Notes under the pieces: generated by a model
What the model was told of the DNA's origin: nothing
Databases searched by the model: none
Seen by the model: only the letters and a program-made list of their open reading frames with translations
NCBI GenBank assembly: GCA_018136815.1
Contig: CM030941.1
Coordinates: 3,702,608-3,766,607, forward strand
DNA: 64,000 nt
Direction of reading: 5' to 3'
Source of the DNA: Isochrysis galbana
Taxonomy: Eukaryota > Haptophyta > Isochrysidales > Isochrysidaceae
Translations under genes and position numbers: made by a program
Shown: positions 32,218 to 42,432 of the stretch, piece by piece
How positions within the stretch are numbered: position 1 is the first letter of the stretch
Layout: each line of letters begins with the position of its first letter

Positions 32218-35200
32218 GAAAAAAAAAGATCTGAAGATTCAGGGCCGCACACCTATTACTAGACACTAGGCAGCGCATACTTTCGCTACTGCACATCAGC
32301 CACAACGCCCTTATCTCCCTTCCCTCCGCCCCCTTGCCTTCCCCCCCTCGTTCCTTTGTCTTTGGTGTCGGGGGTGCGGCCCTGGTACCTGGTACACTAC
32401 CAAAACTATTGTTATAGTTTTAGCGATGGAGCGCGCGCCGACCGCTCCCACCTCCCAGCCCCCCGCCGCCACGACGCCCCACCGGGGCCGCCCCAAACCG
32501 CCGGAGCCAAAGCGCTCGCAGGCCTCTGCCCCACCAGACACCGACGTCGACATGGCTCCGCCACCCTCGCCTCCTCACCAGCCCCAGAAGCAGGGAACAG
32601 GCCGTGCCCTGTTCCCTGCAGAGAAACAGAGCCAGCAACTGGCTCAGCCGCCCAGCTCCACCGTCTCGCCACCCAATCAAGGACTCCCCATGGTGGGTGG
32701 CAGCATTGCTGCCTCCCCCATGGTGGTAACTCCTACCAGCAGTGCACCCCTCGGGGGCGGGCACTTGACACAACAATCAATCCTTGGAGCTTTTGCTCCC
32801 ACCAACCAACAAACAACTCATGCGCCCAAGTCGTATGCAGAAGCCACGCATGGGAGCAAACTGAAGGAGCCAGCCCAACAAGCTCTGAAGCAGCCAGCCC
32901 AACAACAACCGCAACAGCTGTCGCGCAAGCGGGCCGACCCACAGTCGGATCCCAAAGGGACTCCCACCAACACCACCCAACTCGCTCCCCCTCCAATGGA
33001 TGAAGAAGAGGAACCCGAAGACACACCCTTTTTCATTCAGCTAGCGCAACTAGCTGAAGACAAAAAGGACATTAAAAGTGAGGATGTAGCCACTTTCATG
33101 AAGTTTCTTCTCTCGAGGCTAGAGGGCCTAGATGCCACGCCAGATGGGATGGACAAGGGCCGAAAGGGCCCATGGATTTTCTACGTCGACGACGATGCTC
33201 ACGACCAATTCAAGGCCGCTTATGGCGACAAACTTCAAACGGTACTCTCGGGAGTCCCGCATGAGTTTGGAGTCACCTATGGCACGATAGCCGACTCAGC
33301 TCCCCGCAAATCTAGCGCTATCAGGTCCTCTCTCAAAGAGGTCGCCACCTACATCGTGTTTCGCATATTCGATCCGATTAAGGCATACAAAACTAAAACT
33401 CGGCATCTGGCTAGTGCATTGGAGCGTGAAGGCTTCCATGTCCTTAGGGGCAATCAACAGCGAGTCAAGACCACGCTCGAAGGGATCACTAAGGTAGAAG
33501 CCGGTAAACGTCCAATTTGGCACTTCTACGTATACACAGACACCACCGCCCTGGGCCATCGCTTTCCCCGAACCTTCCACGTGACCCTCGATGACGGGGA
33601 AAACTTCAACTTGGACTACGCGGTCCGCTCATCGGTGGAATGCGTAACACCGGACGGCGACATTGCCATACACGGCGCCCCGGGCGGGTGCAAAGGATAC
33701 GATAAGCCCTGGGCTATCTCATATCTACGCAAGAACCAAGTCAGCTTTCGCCAATGCACGTGCGAACAAGACAAGGCGAAAGCGGAGCAGCGCAAACGCC
33801 AACGCGAAGTAAGCAACGCCATGGACTACAGGGCCCTAATGGGTCTTGGAGCGGCGGCACCGTGCCGTCGATTCATGGCAGGCGAATGCAAGAATAATCG
33901 CATGAAGGGGCGACAAATCGTCCAATGCTCTTCCAGCCATGACATCCCCGGATGTTGGGTAAAGGACCCCGCCACGGGTAAACAAAATTGTATGGTCAAG
34001 TGCAATCTGAAACCTAATAAGGCCTATCCAGGGTACTGCGTGAACGGAGTAAGTTGCCTGTACCGTCATGGTGAATAATAGTGATCTTAAGATTGCGACA
34101 TACAATTTGAATGGAGCAAAACATAAATTAGCATCTACGCTAGCGCAAGCGAGATTAGGAGGAGTCCACATCCTTTATGCGCAAGAATTGCATCATTACT
34201 CCGATGGATGGCACTTGAAGGTGCGAAACTTGGCCCGGTCCCTAGGGTGGGACTGGTTTCAAACTCCCGCAACTAGGGGCGACCCGGGAAGCGGAGTGGC
34301 GATAGCCATTAGAAGAGACAGAAGCGACGTAGTAGTAGAATCTTGGTCTGTAGTTATCCCGGGGAGGCTGGTAGTAGTAAAGGCAAAAATCGGGCATGAA
34401 ACGATAGCTTTCTCCTCTGTGTATCTTAATTCTCAACCTAATAAACGAAAAGAAGACATCAAAACGCTACACGAGACGCCGGAAATACTTTCACACACTA
34501 TATTAGCGGGCGACTTCAATTGCGTGGAGAGCGTACGTAGAGATACCCGGTCCATCGCGGGAGCGACCCCTTACGCAAATTCGGGAGGCAGAGCCCTCGC
34601 GAGGGCGCTCGCCACACATGGGCTCACGGACATCCAATTACTGGTAAATCCGGGCCTTAGGGACCAATACACGAGGTGCGGGCATCAGACCCACACGAGG
34701 ATAGATCGGGTATACGCCGCGGAATACTACTCCACGTGGAGATGGCACAAGGCTTACATAGATCTTAAGCTTTTCACGGGCCTAGCGGCGTCGGACCACC
34801 ACCCGGTAGTAGCGACTTTCGCTATTGCCCCCCCACGGAGGGCAACAGAGATAGAGGCCAAGATACCTTTGGAGGTATTAGAAGACCCGGAGACCCGAGA
34901 GATGATCGGCCTCCTCTGGAGGAAACTATACCCGGTCCATCCGGGAGAGGACGCCGGGGACAAGCTATCCACTTGGACGGAATCCAAAAGGAAAGTATCT
35001 TCGATCCTCCTCGCGAAGGCGGTCGAGCTTCGCAGAAGACAAAGGTACGCGCAAGCGGAAATCGACGCGGTAGCAGACGCTAGGAAAGCCCAGATGGCGG
35101 CGACCCCCGGGACGGCCCGGCCGGACACCTTAACGGAACTCAATCGCAAAGTAATCGACAAAAGACGTACTTTCTCACCGTCCCCGTCCCTAGCGGAAAA

Positions 35201-36537
35201 AATCATAAGGGCGGAAGAGCTTGTTACGAAGCAATTTTTCAAGAGATTTACACCGAGACACGCTAGCGGCGACATCCCGGCGATGTACGCCGGAGTGAGA
35301 TGGGAAGACCCGCAGCCGGCCCTAAAGGAAGACAATGTAGCAACCGATGACTCCGCGATTTTGGTTTCGTTGCGGAGCTACTATGTATGGCTTTTCAGCG
35401 AAAAGATCTCTCAGGGCGCGGAACCCCTCCTCCATGCGCTGAGTCAACGTCGGATACCGACGAGTCATAGGTCCTTCTTGGACAAGCCCATAGGATATTC
35501 GGAGATCATCCGTGCTATACGGCAAATGGCGAAAGGTAAATCCGCGGGGCCGGACGGCATACCAATGGAGTTTTATCAAAGCTTCGAAAAGCTGGTGGCA
35601 CCGCGACTGATGGACATGTTCCACGAAGCCTACCGGACGGGGGCATTACCGGAGGATACATGCTCGGGCGACATAGCTTTGCTCTATAAAAAAGGGGACG
35701 CCAGGGACCCGAGGAATTATAGACCAATTACGCTGCTCCAAACGGACTACAAAATCCTCGCCAGGGTCCTAGCTAACAGACTTAAAAAGACGATACATAC
35801 GATTATCTCTAAGGAGCAAGTGGGCTTCGTGCCTAGGAGGATGATAGGCGAAGCCACCCACCTCCTAAAACTAGTGCAAGCGTACCTAGACGACACAGAA
35901 GAAGAAGGCCTAGCCCTGGCGATAGACTGGGAAAAAGCCTTCGATAGAGTCAGTTGGGATTATTATCATAAAGCGATACAAGCGCTGGGCTTCGGCCCTG
36001 GTTACTCTAGATGGCTAGCGCTATTAACCAACACGGATTCACTCCCGATCAGATGGATCAAGGCTAACGGCAGACGCAGCAATCCCTTCACGATACATTG
36101 CGGCATGCCCCAAGGATGCCCGCTATCGCCCCTAGCCTTTCTCCTAGTGGCCGAAGGCCTAACACGTCTAGTAAACGCCGACCCGGAGATGAAAGGAATC
36201 AGGATAGGACCTAGAGAGTTGAGGCTTTCGCAGTTTGCGGATGACACGCAAATTTTAGCAAACTCCTTCGAGTCATTGGAGAGGGCGATGCACATTCTAG
36301 AAAGCTATGGAACCGCCACCGGGGCTAAAGTGAACAAAAGCAAGAGCATACTAATACGAATGGGATCACTTACGGGAGCGCAGGTCCCCGAGACGCTAGC
36401 TTATCTTAAAACGCTCGGCGAAGGCGAATTTGCGACCATACTAGGAGTCCCATTCTGGGAAGGAACAGACAATGACTCCTTCTGGGAGAAGCTATACGCC
36501 AAGCTTAAAAAGAAAGTCGCAACATGGAGGGGGCTCG
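32218..36537 (+). mobile_element. Non-LTR retrotransposon (LINE), 3' truncated
   Basis: About 4.3 kb. It begins with an A-run and GATCTGAAGATTCAGGGC, followed by a 200-bp leader also seen in several short elements of this window, then ORF1 and ORF2 overlapping by 11 nt. ORF2 stops being LINE-like soon after the reverse transcriptase core, where the sequence switches to an unrelated minus-strand gene near 36537. The 3' untranslated region is absent and no target duplication was found, so the right end is a deletion or rearrangement rather than an insertion end. Confidence 0.88.
32426..34078 (+). CDS. LINE ORF1 protein (RNA-binding, CCCH-type Cys cluster)
   Basis: A 550-residue ORF with a Pro/Gln-rich disordered N-terminal third, an acidic patch (DEEEEPEDTPFF), a central globular region (about 200-430), and a C-terminal Cys/His-rich part. 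The latter has CRRFMAGECKNN followed by QCSSSHD, then CMVKCNL and CVNGVSCLYRH, resembling two CCCH-like fingers. By position it would package LINE RNA. The frame is intact. The ATG at 32426 follows the leader directly. Confidence 0.85.
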   Translation: MERAPTAPTSQPPAATTPHRGRPKPPEPKRSQASAPPDTDVDMAPPPSPPHQPQKQGTGRALFPAEKQSQQLAQPPSSTVSPPNQGLPMVGGSIAASPMVVTPTSSAPLGGGHLTQQSILGAFAPTNQQTTHAPKSYAEATHGSKLKEPAQQALKQPAQQQPQQLSRKRADPQSDPKGTPTNTTQLAPPPMDEEEEPEDTPFFIQLAQLAEDKKDIKSEDVATFMKFLLSRLEGLDATPDGMDKGRKGPWIFYVDDDAHDQFKAAYGDKLQTVLSGVPHEFGVTYGTIADSAPRKSSAIRSSLKEVATYIVFRIFDPIKAYKTKTRHLASALEREGFHVLRGNQQRVKTTLEGITKVEAGKRPIWHFYVYTDTTALGHRFPRTFHVTLDDGENFNLDYAVRSSVECVTPDGDIAIHGAPGGCKGYDKPWAISYLRKNQVSFRQCTCEQDKAKAEQRKRQREVSNAMDYRALMGLGAAAPCRRFMAGECKNNRMKGRQIVQCSSSHDIPGCWVKDPATGKQNCMVKCNLKPNKAYPGYCVNGVSCLYRHGE

Positions 36538-36584
36538 GCGCACTTGCACCATGGGATCCGCTTCAGCGTACGCGACCGCCGTGA
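34068..36584 (+). CDS. LINE ORF2: APE endonuclease and reverse transcriptase, truncated
   Basis: Starts 11 nt before the ORF1 stop, suggesting translational coupling. The N-terminal apurinic-type endonuclease shows IATYNLNGAKH, ILAGDFNC (about residue 147) and SDHHPVVA (about 241). The reverse transcriptase follows: NYRPITLLQTDYKILARVLA (about 551), QVGFVPRRM, AIDWEKAFDRVSWDY, GMPQGCPLSPLAFLL and the catalytic FADD (about 723). It ends after KKKVATWRG. The thumb and the C-terminal region usual in LINEs are missing, and the last residues to the stop at 36584 come from the neighbouring sequence. It cannot be autonomous in this state. Confidence 0.92.
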   Translation: MVNNSDLKIATYNLNGAKHKLASTLAQARLGGVHILYAQELHHYSDGWHLKVRNLARSLGWDWFQTPATRGDPGSGVAIAIRRDRSDVVVESWSVVIPGRLVVVKAKIGHETIAFSSVYLNSQPNKRKEDIKTLHETPEILSHTILAGDFNCVESVRRDTRSIAGATPYANSGGRALARALATHGLTDIQLLVNPGLRDQYTRCGHQTHTRIDRVYAAEYYSTWRWHKAYIDLKLFTGLAASDHHPVVATFAIAPPRRATEIEAKIPLEVLEDPETREMIGLLWRKLYPVHPGEDAGDKLSTWTESKRKVSSILLAKAVELRRRQRYAQAEIDAVADARKAQMAATPGTARPDTLTELNRKVIDKRRTFSPSPSLAEKIIRAEELVTKQFFKRFTPRHASGDIPAMYAGVRWEDPQPALKEDNVATDDSAILVSLRSYYVWLFSEKISQGAEPLLHALSQRRIPTSHRSFLDKPIGYSEIIRAIRQMAKGKSAGPDGIPMEFYQSFEKLVAPRLMDMFHEAYRTGALPEDTCSGDIALLYKKGDARDPRNYRPITLLQTDYKILARVLANRLKKTIHTIISKEQVGFVPRRMIGEATHLLKLVQAYLDDTEEEGLALAIDWEKAFDRVSWDYYHKAIQALGFGPGYSRWLALLTNTDSLPIRWIKANGRRSNPFTIHCGMPQGCPLSPLAFLLVAEGLTRLVNADPEMKGIRIGPRELRLSQFADDTQILANSFESLERAMHILESYGTATGAKVNKSKSILIRMGSLTGAQVPETLAYLKTLGEGEFATILGVPFWEGTDNDSFWEKLYAKLKKKVATWRGLGALAPWDPLQRTRPP

Positions 36585-36942
36585 TGTATTCCATGCAGAG
36601 GTACGCGACGGCGGCTTGCTCTCCAATGTAGCTTGTCTTGGGGACTGGGATCTTGTCGTACTCGTCAGAGTAGTCGCCGACGAGCATGAGGGTTGCCTTG
36701 CACCAACGGCCCATGTATGGCTCGATGAGTGCCCACATCGACGGGTAGCGTTCCTTGGCCAGATCCACGCGAAAGTCTCCACATCCACGGCCCATACCAG
36801 AGGCTGTGACGAGCAGCATCGCCAGGATGGCGCCGCTCATGCCCTCCTCCATGTGTTCGCAGAACTTGAAGGCTGGGGCGCGGATCTCCTCGTAGGTGCT
36901 GTGACCGAGTCGCTTGGCGATGAAGACAAAGTACTGGCCCAT
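36541..36942 (-). pseudogene. MGQY-family protein of unknown function, 3' end lost
   Basis: Begins MGQYFVFIAKRLGHSTYEE and contains GRWCKATLMLVGDYSDEYDK, the hallmark order of a widespread eukaryotic family of uncharacterised proteins starting MGQY and ending with a GRWxxDxxxLVGDY-like motif. About 134 residues are intact. The frame then runs into the truncated LINE at the codons after DPMVQV. GTGCG at that point could also be a splice donor, in which case the rearrangement fell in an intron. Function unknown. Confidence 0.6.
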
Positions 36943-37424
36943 GGTGAAGGAGCGAGGCTTGTGGGGGAAGAGGAGAGTGGGGTGTAGGTGGTGGATGTCT
37001 GGGAGGACGACTCTGGATGTTCGCCAGATGCGTGTGCACGCCGTGCGCATGATGAGTGGGCACGCGATCCACGCCGGCGAGGCTCACGTGGCACTCCGCT
37101 TGGTCGACGCGGGCGCGCCCCTCGGCCGCGACGAGCACACGTGCTGCGCAACGAAACATCTCGTATATGGCTACTTTACGTAAACGTGAGCCTTAGGTAC
37201 CCATAGAGAAAAAGTTTGGAATGCGCACGCACGGCGTCTCCGCGGGGGGGACCGATGCACATCGCGCCGTGCCCATAATTACAAGTAATCACAGGTGCCA
37301 TGGGCAAATATCTCTTAAATGCATGTTTATGTAGTTGTCCACATAGGGGAAAAGCGCCGACACGGCGCCCCCCGGGGGGGGGGGGACACGCGCCGCGGGA
37401 AAGCAGGGAAAATAAGTTGTTACG
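36943..37424. other. Upstream region of the MGQY gene
   Basis: A plus-strand frame (AIHAGEAHVALRLVDAGAP, about 37068-37124) looks faintly ankyrin-like but is too short to call. The rest is without features. Confidence 0.3.
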
Positions 37425-37530
37425 CTAGTCTGCATTTAATTTTAAAATAACGCTCTATATACAACTGTGGCTGTGGACATTCGATCGCTCAATTCGACTG
37501 ATGTCCCACAATTGACGGAACGACACCTGA
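37425..37530. repeat. Dispersed repeat, inverted partner of 13312-13395
   Basis: Reverse complement of the block at 13.3 kb with about 15 extra bases in the middle. It sits at the left edge of another family D-like leader (37555-37900), just as the 13.3 kb copy adjoins family D material, so the two may belong to one element. Confidence 0.65.
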
Positions 37531-37911
37531 TTCCGGAGTGTTTACGTTAGTTTTTTGAGCCCAAGGTCGTTGGGTTTTGGGTTTTTCGTGGGTGATTTTG
37601 TAGCAACTTCGTCGAGTCCCACTGTGTTCCCAAGCGAGTCCCCCCGAGTTCCCGAGTCTATACCCCGAGTCAACGAGTCAATACGAGCCAAGCACGCGCC
37701 TGAGCCACCCCCAGTCGCCTGCCACCACCTCCCACAAGCCTCCTTCCACACTTCCGCGCCCTCCGTGCGTCGTGCGTCGTGCGTCGATCACCATGCCCGT
37801 AGTCAACCCCGAGGAAAGCTCCATGAGCTCCACGCAAGAACCGCATTCCGCGCTAGCTGCCGGCGCGCCCTCGCAGGCCATCTCCAAGAGTGAGATGAGC
37901 CTTGCTCTGAC

Positions 37912-38545
37912 AGAGTTGAGTTCTCGAGAGCTAAAAGTAGAGACTTCTCCAGCAGAAGAGCTGCCCCTCCCCCCCCCCCCCCCGCGCCCCCCTTCCCCCC
38001 CCCCCCGCTCGCGCGCGCGCCTGCGGCCCCTCTTCTGGTCCCCAGGAGGCCTGCAGGGGCCTGGGAGCGCAGCTCAGGGGGCAGGTGAGGCTGGAGGCTG
38101 GGGCATGGCCCTGGCCCTTCTTGCCTCTCCCTCGCTGGCTCTCGCGCCCCTGCCGGTCGACTGGAGCTGGCTGGGGGCTCCTGATCAGGGGGGCCCAGGA
38201 GGAGGAGGGGTTGGTCAGAGCGCCTGCGGAGGGGGGAGGTATAATCAAGTGCATACACTTGTGTTTGTGTGCCTTGGGTTATAATGCGGTCATGTGTGTC
38301 GTGCTTGTCGTGTTGGTGCATGGCTAGTGGCAGTAGCGGCACTAATAATCAGTTGTTTTCCCCTTAGTGATAGCTCCAAAATCTTGAGAGCGCTGATAAG
38401 CTGTTACCCATACGCCATCCTTGATAAGGCATGGCGGGGGGGCGGGTATGGGTATGGGTGGTTCCTCCCCCACAGCAAGGGAGGAGTACAGAGGGGGGGG
38501 GGGGCTCGTGCTCCCCTATGGGCAAACCAAGTATAAAGTTAGTTG
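37912..38545 (+). mobile_element. Family A-related element with repeat E at its left
   Basis: Starts with the repeat E block shared with 30405, continues with sequence resembling the GCTCAGGGGGCAG region of family A, and ends in the terminal stem AACCAAGT, ATAA, AGTTAGTT, G (to 38545), where two stem positions are unpaired. No target duplication seen. Confidence 0.6.
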
Positions 38546-38720
38546 GCAGTGCTAGTAATACGCACCGGCGAAAGACGAAAGACACGCGCCATCTTGCGCA
38601 CACCCCGCCTCCCCTTCATGATAGCATGCGCCCTGCAAGCATGAGAGGCGCCTATAAGGATAGCACGCACGCAGTCGCATTCCTTTGAATAGTCTCTCAG
38701 AATTTGCCGCGCGTGGGAAC

Positions 38721-40349
38721 TCAACAGAAGACCCCAAACTCGTCTAGGAATAGTGGCGAGCGCATTGGTGGAGGCGAATGTCGTGTCGAGGCCACTGTAG
38801 ACTCGTTTCGAGGGAGCGACGGCGCGATCTGGCAGCCCTCCGCAGCAGAACGTCGAGCATCAGGTGTAGCCCTTGATGCCACACGTGGTGGCGGTGTACG
38901 GAAACGGCTGGGCACGGCTGGTCGATCTCCACGGCAAGCGTCCATTGGCTGCTCATGGGTGTTTGGAACCCGAGAAATACGCTGCCAAGGCGAGACAATG
39001 TTCTCATCACCATTTCCCTCAGCGCTAGGCTCAGCTCCGGCAAGAGATACGGACAGCTCTTCGTCCCGCCACGGACCTTCATCTATGCTGAGGCCCGCCT
39101 CATCGAGCCCCCTCGAGGCTTCCCCTGACGCTGCTGAGATGCCCATGCCACAGCGCGCGGCCGTCGGTGATACTGAATCGGGTATGCATGTTCGATGACG
39201 AGGTCTGTCTTGTGGTCCGTAGGTTTGGGTAGCCGTCACAGTAACTTGTCGGGCTCGCCATTGCTTTACTGCCGAATCGAATGACGAAGATGCGCCGTCA
39301 AGCGCCATCGCCGCGATACGTGTTGCTGCCTCAGCATCTTTTGCCGCCGCTGTTGACCTAGCAAGACCGTTTTGCAATTGATGCACCTTAAGTGCCATTC
39401 TGAGCTCCTCGTTCTGCGCATGGAGGCGGCGTCGGCAGCGGAGCAGATGACTGAAGGCCACTGCCAGGACGAGAAGCAAAAGCAATAGAAGGCTGCGCGC
39501 TCGCCAGGAAGTACCAGAAGCCACGCTAGCCGCACCGATAGCTGCAGCAACCTCCTCAGCGCACGAGCATCCATGTGCTGACAACCTAGTGTCGGTGAGC
39601 CCGACTGCTCCTTTCACTGTCAGCGTTTGAGCCAGGGTATTACCGATATAATCGCCAGCCGCCAGAGCAGTGCGCGTACATACCCCGTTTTCGCTGGCGT
39701 CCGGTACGCATTCTCCCGGGACCTCCAACAAGCAGGTCTGCTGGTCGTGCAGCGCGTTGAGCTTGGCGACCAACTTGGCATGCCTTTCCTCAGCAGAATG
39801 TTGCGTCATGACGAGCCGCGAGGCGAGGGCGTCCCGTTCGGAAACCAAGCTAACACGCTCTGCCCGGATGATATTTAGCGCCTCCTGAGCTGCGTCTAAT
39901 TGGGATAAGAGGTCGTCCCCATCCGCAGCGCAGCGGGCACTCTGCACCTCAGCTGTTCTCCTTGCCGCAATAGCAGCACTCAGTTGCGACATAAGGTCAG
40001 CCCTTTCGGCCTGCGGCCCGCTCACGTCTGGACCATCCGCGTCACCGCATGCAGACTCGTGAGGGCGCGCACGGGCGTCCTCGTGTAGCGCGTCACGCTC
40101 GCGCTCCAGCTCTTCACGTTCGCGCTCCACGTGCTTGAGCTTGGCATGGGCCGCGTCGAGCTGCTCGCGCAGCACACTCGCGAGCGGCTCCTCTTCCAGT
40201 TGAGGCGTGCCGTAGAGCACGGCGCGGAGTATTGCGGCGGGCTGCGTGCCGCCGGTGAGGATGGCGCACACGGCGATAAGGTGGATAGCAGTCATCGCCG
40301 GCGCAAACCCTCCGCCCCAGCTGGGCACCACCCATCCAGCGGACACCAT
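38721..40349 (-). CDS. Predicted membrane protein with coiled coils
   Basis: Single-exon frame, 542 aa from the ATG at 40349; the frame is open further upstream but a C-run leader lies there. A hydrophobic segment at about 18-34 (TAIHLIAVCAILTGG) may be a signal or anchor. Two Glu/Arg/Ala-rich coiled coils follow (about 50-90 and 105-200, with KHVEREREELERERDAL). A Leu-rich transmembrane segment lies near 283-300 (SLLLLLLLVLAVAFSHLL), followed by RCRRRL. The last 200 residues are low-complexity and polar. No family recognised. Long length and consistent composition favour a real gene, but the function cannot be inferred. Confidence 0.6.
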   Translation of the reverse strand: MVSAGWVVPSWGGGFAPAMTAIHLIAVCAILTGGTQPAAILRAVLYGTPQLEEEPLASVLREQLDAAHAKLKHVEREREELERERDALHEDARARPHESACGDADGPDVSGPQAERADLMSQLSAAIAARRTAEVQSARCAADGDDLLSQLDAAQEALNIIRAERVSLVSERDALASRLVMTQHSAEERHAKLVAKLNALHDQQTCLLEVPGECVPDASENGVCTRTALAAGDYIGNTLAQTLTVKGAVGLTDTRLSAHGCSCAEEVAAAIGAASVASGTSWRARSLLLLLLLVLAVAFSHLLRCRRRLHAQNEELRMALKVHQLQNGLARSTAAAKDAEAATRIAAMALDGASSSFDSAVKQWRARQVTVTATQTYGPQDRPRHRTCIPDSVSPTAARCGMGISAASGEASRGLDEAGLSIDEGPWRDEELSVSLAGAEPSAEGNGDENIVSPWQRISRVPNTHEQPMDACRGDRPAVPSRFRTPPPRVASRATPDARRSAAEGCQIAPSLPRNESTVASTRHSPPPMRSPLFLDEFGVFC

Positions 40350-40636
40350 CAGCAGCGCCAAGTGAGAGAGAGAGAGCAGAGCCTGGCTGGAGGTTGGGTT
40401 GAGAGAAGAGGCGTCAGACTTGCAGAACGATACGTGGAATGTGAGGGGAAGGAGGGGGGGGGGGGGAGATTGGGGAGGGGGGGAGGAGGAGGAGGGATGG
40501 GGTGAATGCGCGTGCGGGCGAGCCAGACCGACGACCAAACCAACCCCCTTCGGCCGACGGCGCGGGTAAGGGTACATGACGAAAACTTGAAATACTAGAG
40601 TAGTAGAGCTCTAGTACTCTAGTACTCTAGTTTCAT

Positions 40637-41026
40637 CGTCAGAGAAGAGAAAAAGAGGGCAAGGGCCATGGAGGGAATGTGCCAGAACAGGAGAAAAGAG
40701 AAAAGAGGAGAAGAGAGAAAAGGAAGTTGGGGGGGAGAAGAGAGAAGAAGGAGAGCGAGGAAGAGAAAAGCAAGAGTGTGGTGACAGATGTGCAGATCTG
40801 CCGAAATACAAGATATTGTACATAATAGCGTAACAGCGAAGGTAAATAGCAACGCTATTGCTGTGCTATACTTGTAATGTCTCCGCCCTACTATTGCTCG
40901 CACCCACGTACAAACCTCTCTTCCTCTTCCTCCTCCACCTCCTTTCTCTCTTCTCCTCTTTCCTCTCTTCTCCTTCTCTTGTTCTCCTATCCCCTCCATG
41001 GCCCCCGTCCTCTTTTTCTCTTCTCT
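40637..41026. repeat. Long inverted repeat
   Basis: Arms of about 88 bp (40637-40724 and 40938-41026) are roughly three-quarters complementary, including GAAGAGAAAAAGAGGGCAAG and its counterpart and a shared CCATGGAGGG/CCCTCCATGG. The 213-bp spacer holds a smaller inverted repeat (AATAGCGT and ACGCTATT). Transcription would yield a hairpin. It may be a miniature transposon. Confidence 0.6.
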
Positions 41027-41399
41027 GTCGCTCGGGGGTGACCACTTTGGTGCGCTCTTGGTCTCTTGGTTGCCTTGTCTTCCCTTGGGCTTGGTGTGTG
41101 CTGTTTCATTTGTGTCTTGGAGCATGTCCCTTGCGTGTTGTCTCTCTCCCGCTGGGGTGTATGTAGGGGGTAGGGGAGGCCTATTGGCCTCCTTGCATCC
41201 GATCCGTCGGCTGCCATGGTGCCATGGTCCCTTGGTCCGGGGGCCTGTGCGTTTTGCATACAGTGATGCTTGTTTTGCACAGACCTGTGTCCCGTATTGG
41301 GAAGGGTTGTGTCGTGGATAAAGGGAGCCTCTCCGCGCCGCACGCTCTACCCTTAGAGCGCGCCCCCTTTCCGCGCCCCGTCTCCCCTCCCCTTCCGCC

Positions 41400-42432
41400 G
41401 CGCGTTCTATCTTTAGAGCGTGTCTCCCCAACACCCCGTCCCTCTCCTCTCCTCCCGCCCCGAGTTCCCGCGCACGCAACTCACAGCCGGCATTCCTTCC
41501 TTCCGTTCCCTCGTATCCTCCCGACGTTCCCTTGTTTCCTTGGCTAGAGAGGACCGGAGAGTTCCCGCGCCTCGCCGCCTCCCACAGTTCCTCCAGCGCC
41601 CGCCCCCTCCCCGCTCCATTAGTTTTCCCTCTGTTCCTATAGTTTCCCGAGAGTGCTCCCATCGTCCCGTGTTTTTTCTTCCCCTTCTGCTTCCGCTTCC
41701 CGCGACATCGCTAGGACGCCCCGTTCGTGCCCCCGTTCTGTCTCCTCGCTCGCTTCTGTTCGTCATGCCTGGCCATGGTTCACCCGCGCCGTCCCGTGTG
41801 CTCCCGTCCCGTGTCGCCTCCGGTCGCTCGTCCCGTCCCTCTCGTCCCGCGACTCATACATCCCATGTTACAGACTCACAACCACAACCTCACACAGACT
41901 CACCACAGCCACTACACAGCTCACCACATGGTAGCGGAGGTGTGTCATCCACACCTCTCCAATCTCTCTCAGACCAAGACGCGCAAGACATACCCACCAC
42001 CTTCGAACCGCCCGCACACAACGTCACCACACAGCAGCAGCAGTACCCAAACCACCACAGCTGCAAACCCCACCCCTCCAACCCTCCACAACAACCAGCC
42101 CACCAGCCTCACCTCCAACAACCGCCGCCACCCGAGCCGCTCCCCACAACCACACCCTCTCTCTCTCTTTCCCCCCGCCAGCCACCCGCACACGACGCCA
42201 CCACGCAGCAGCAGCAATACCAGACTCATCACGACTACCAACCCAACCCCTCCCACCCCTCACAGCAACCAGCACACCAACCTTACCCTCACCAACCACC
42301 ACCACCTGAGCCATCGCCTACCCCCTTCTGCGCCGCTCCCTTCTGCCCCCGCCAACCCCCTCTCTACTCGAACCCGCCCCTCGAATCGCCGCGCCCCCTC
42401 TCGCAACCCACCCACCCTTCAACCCAGAACAT
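41400..42432 (+). mobile_element. Family D retroelement 5' end with Pro/Gln-rich ORF
   Basis: The leader (41490-41760) is shared with 31.9-32.2 kb. An ATG at 41765 opens MPGHGSPAPSR, a Pro/His/Gln-rich frame containing two tandem units of about 58 residues, each with TTQQQQY and QQPAHQP and PPPPEP. Such frames are typical of disordered gag or ORF1 N-termini. No enzymatic part follows; the copy ends against an ankyrin gene fragment. Confidence 0.5.
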
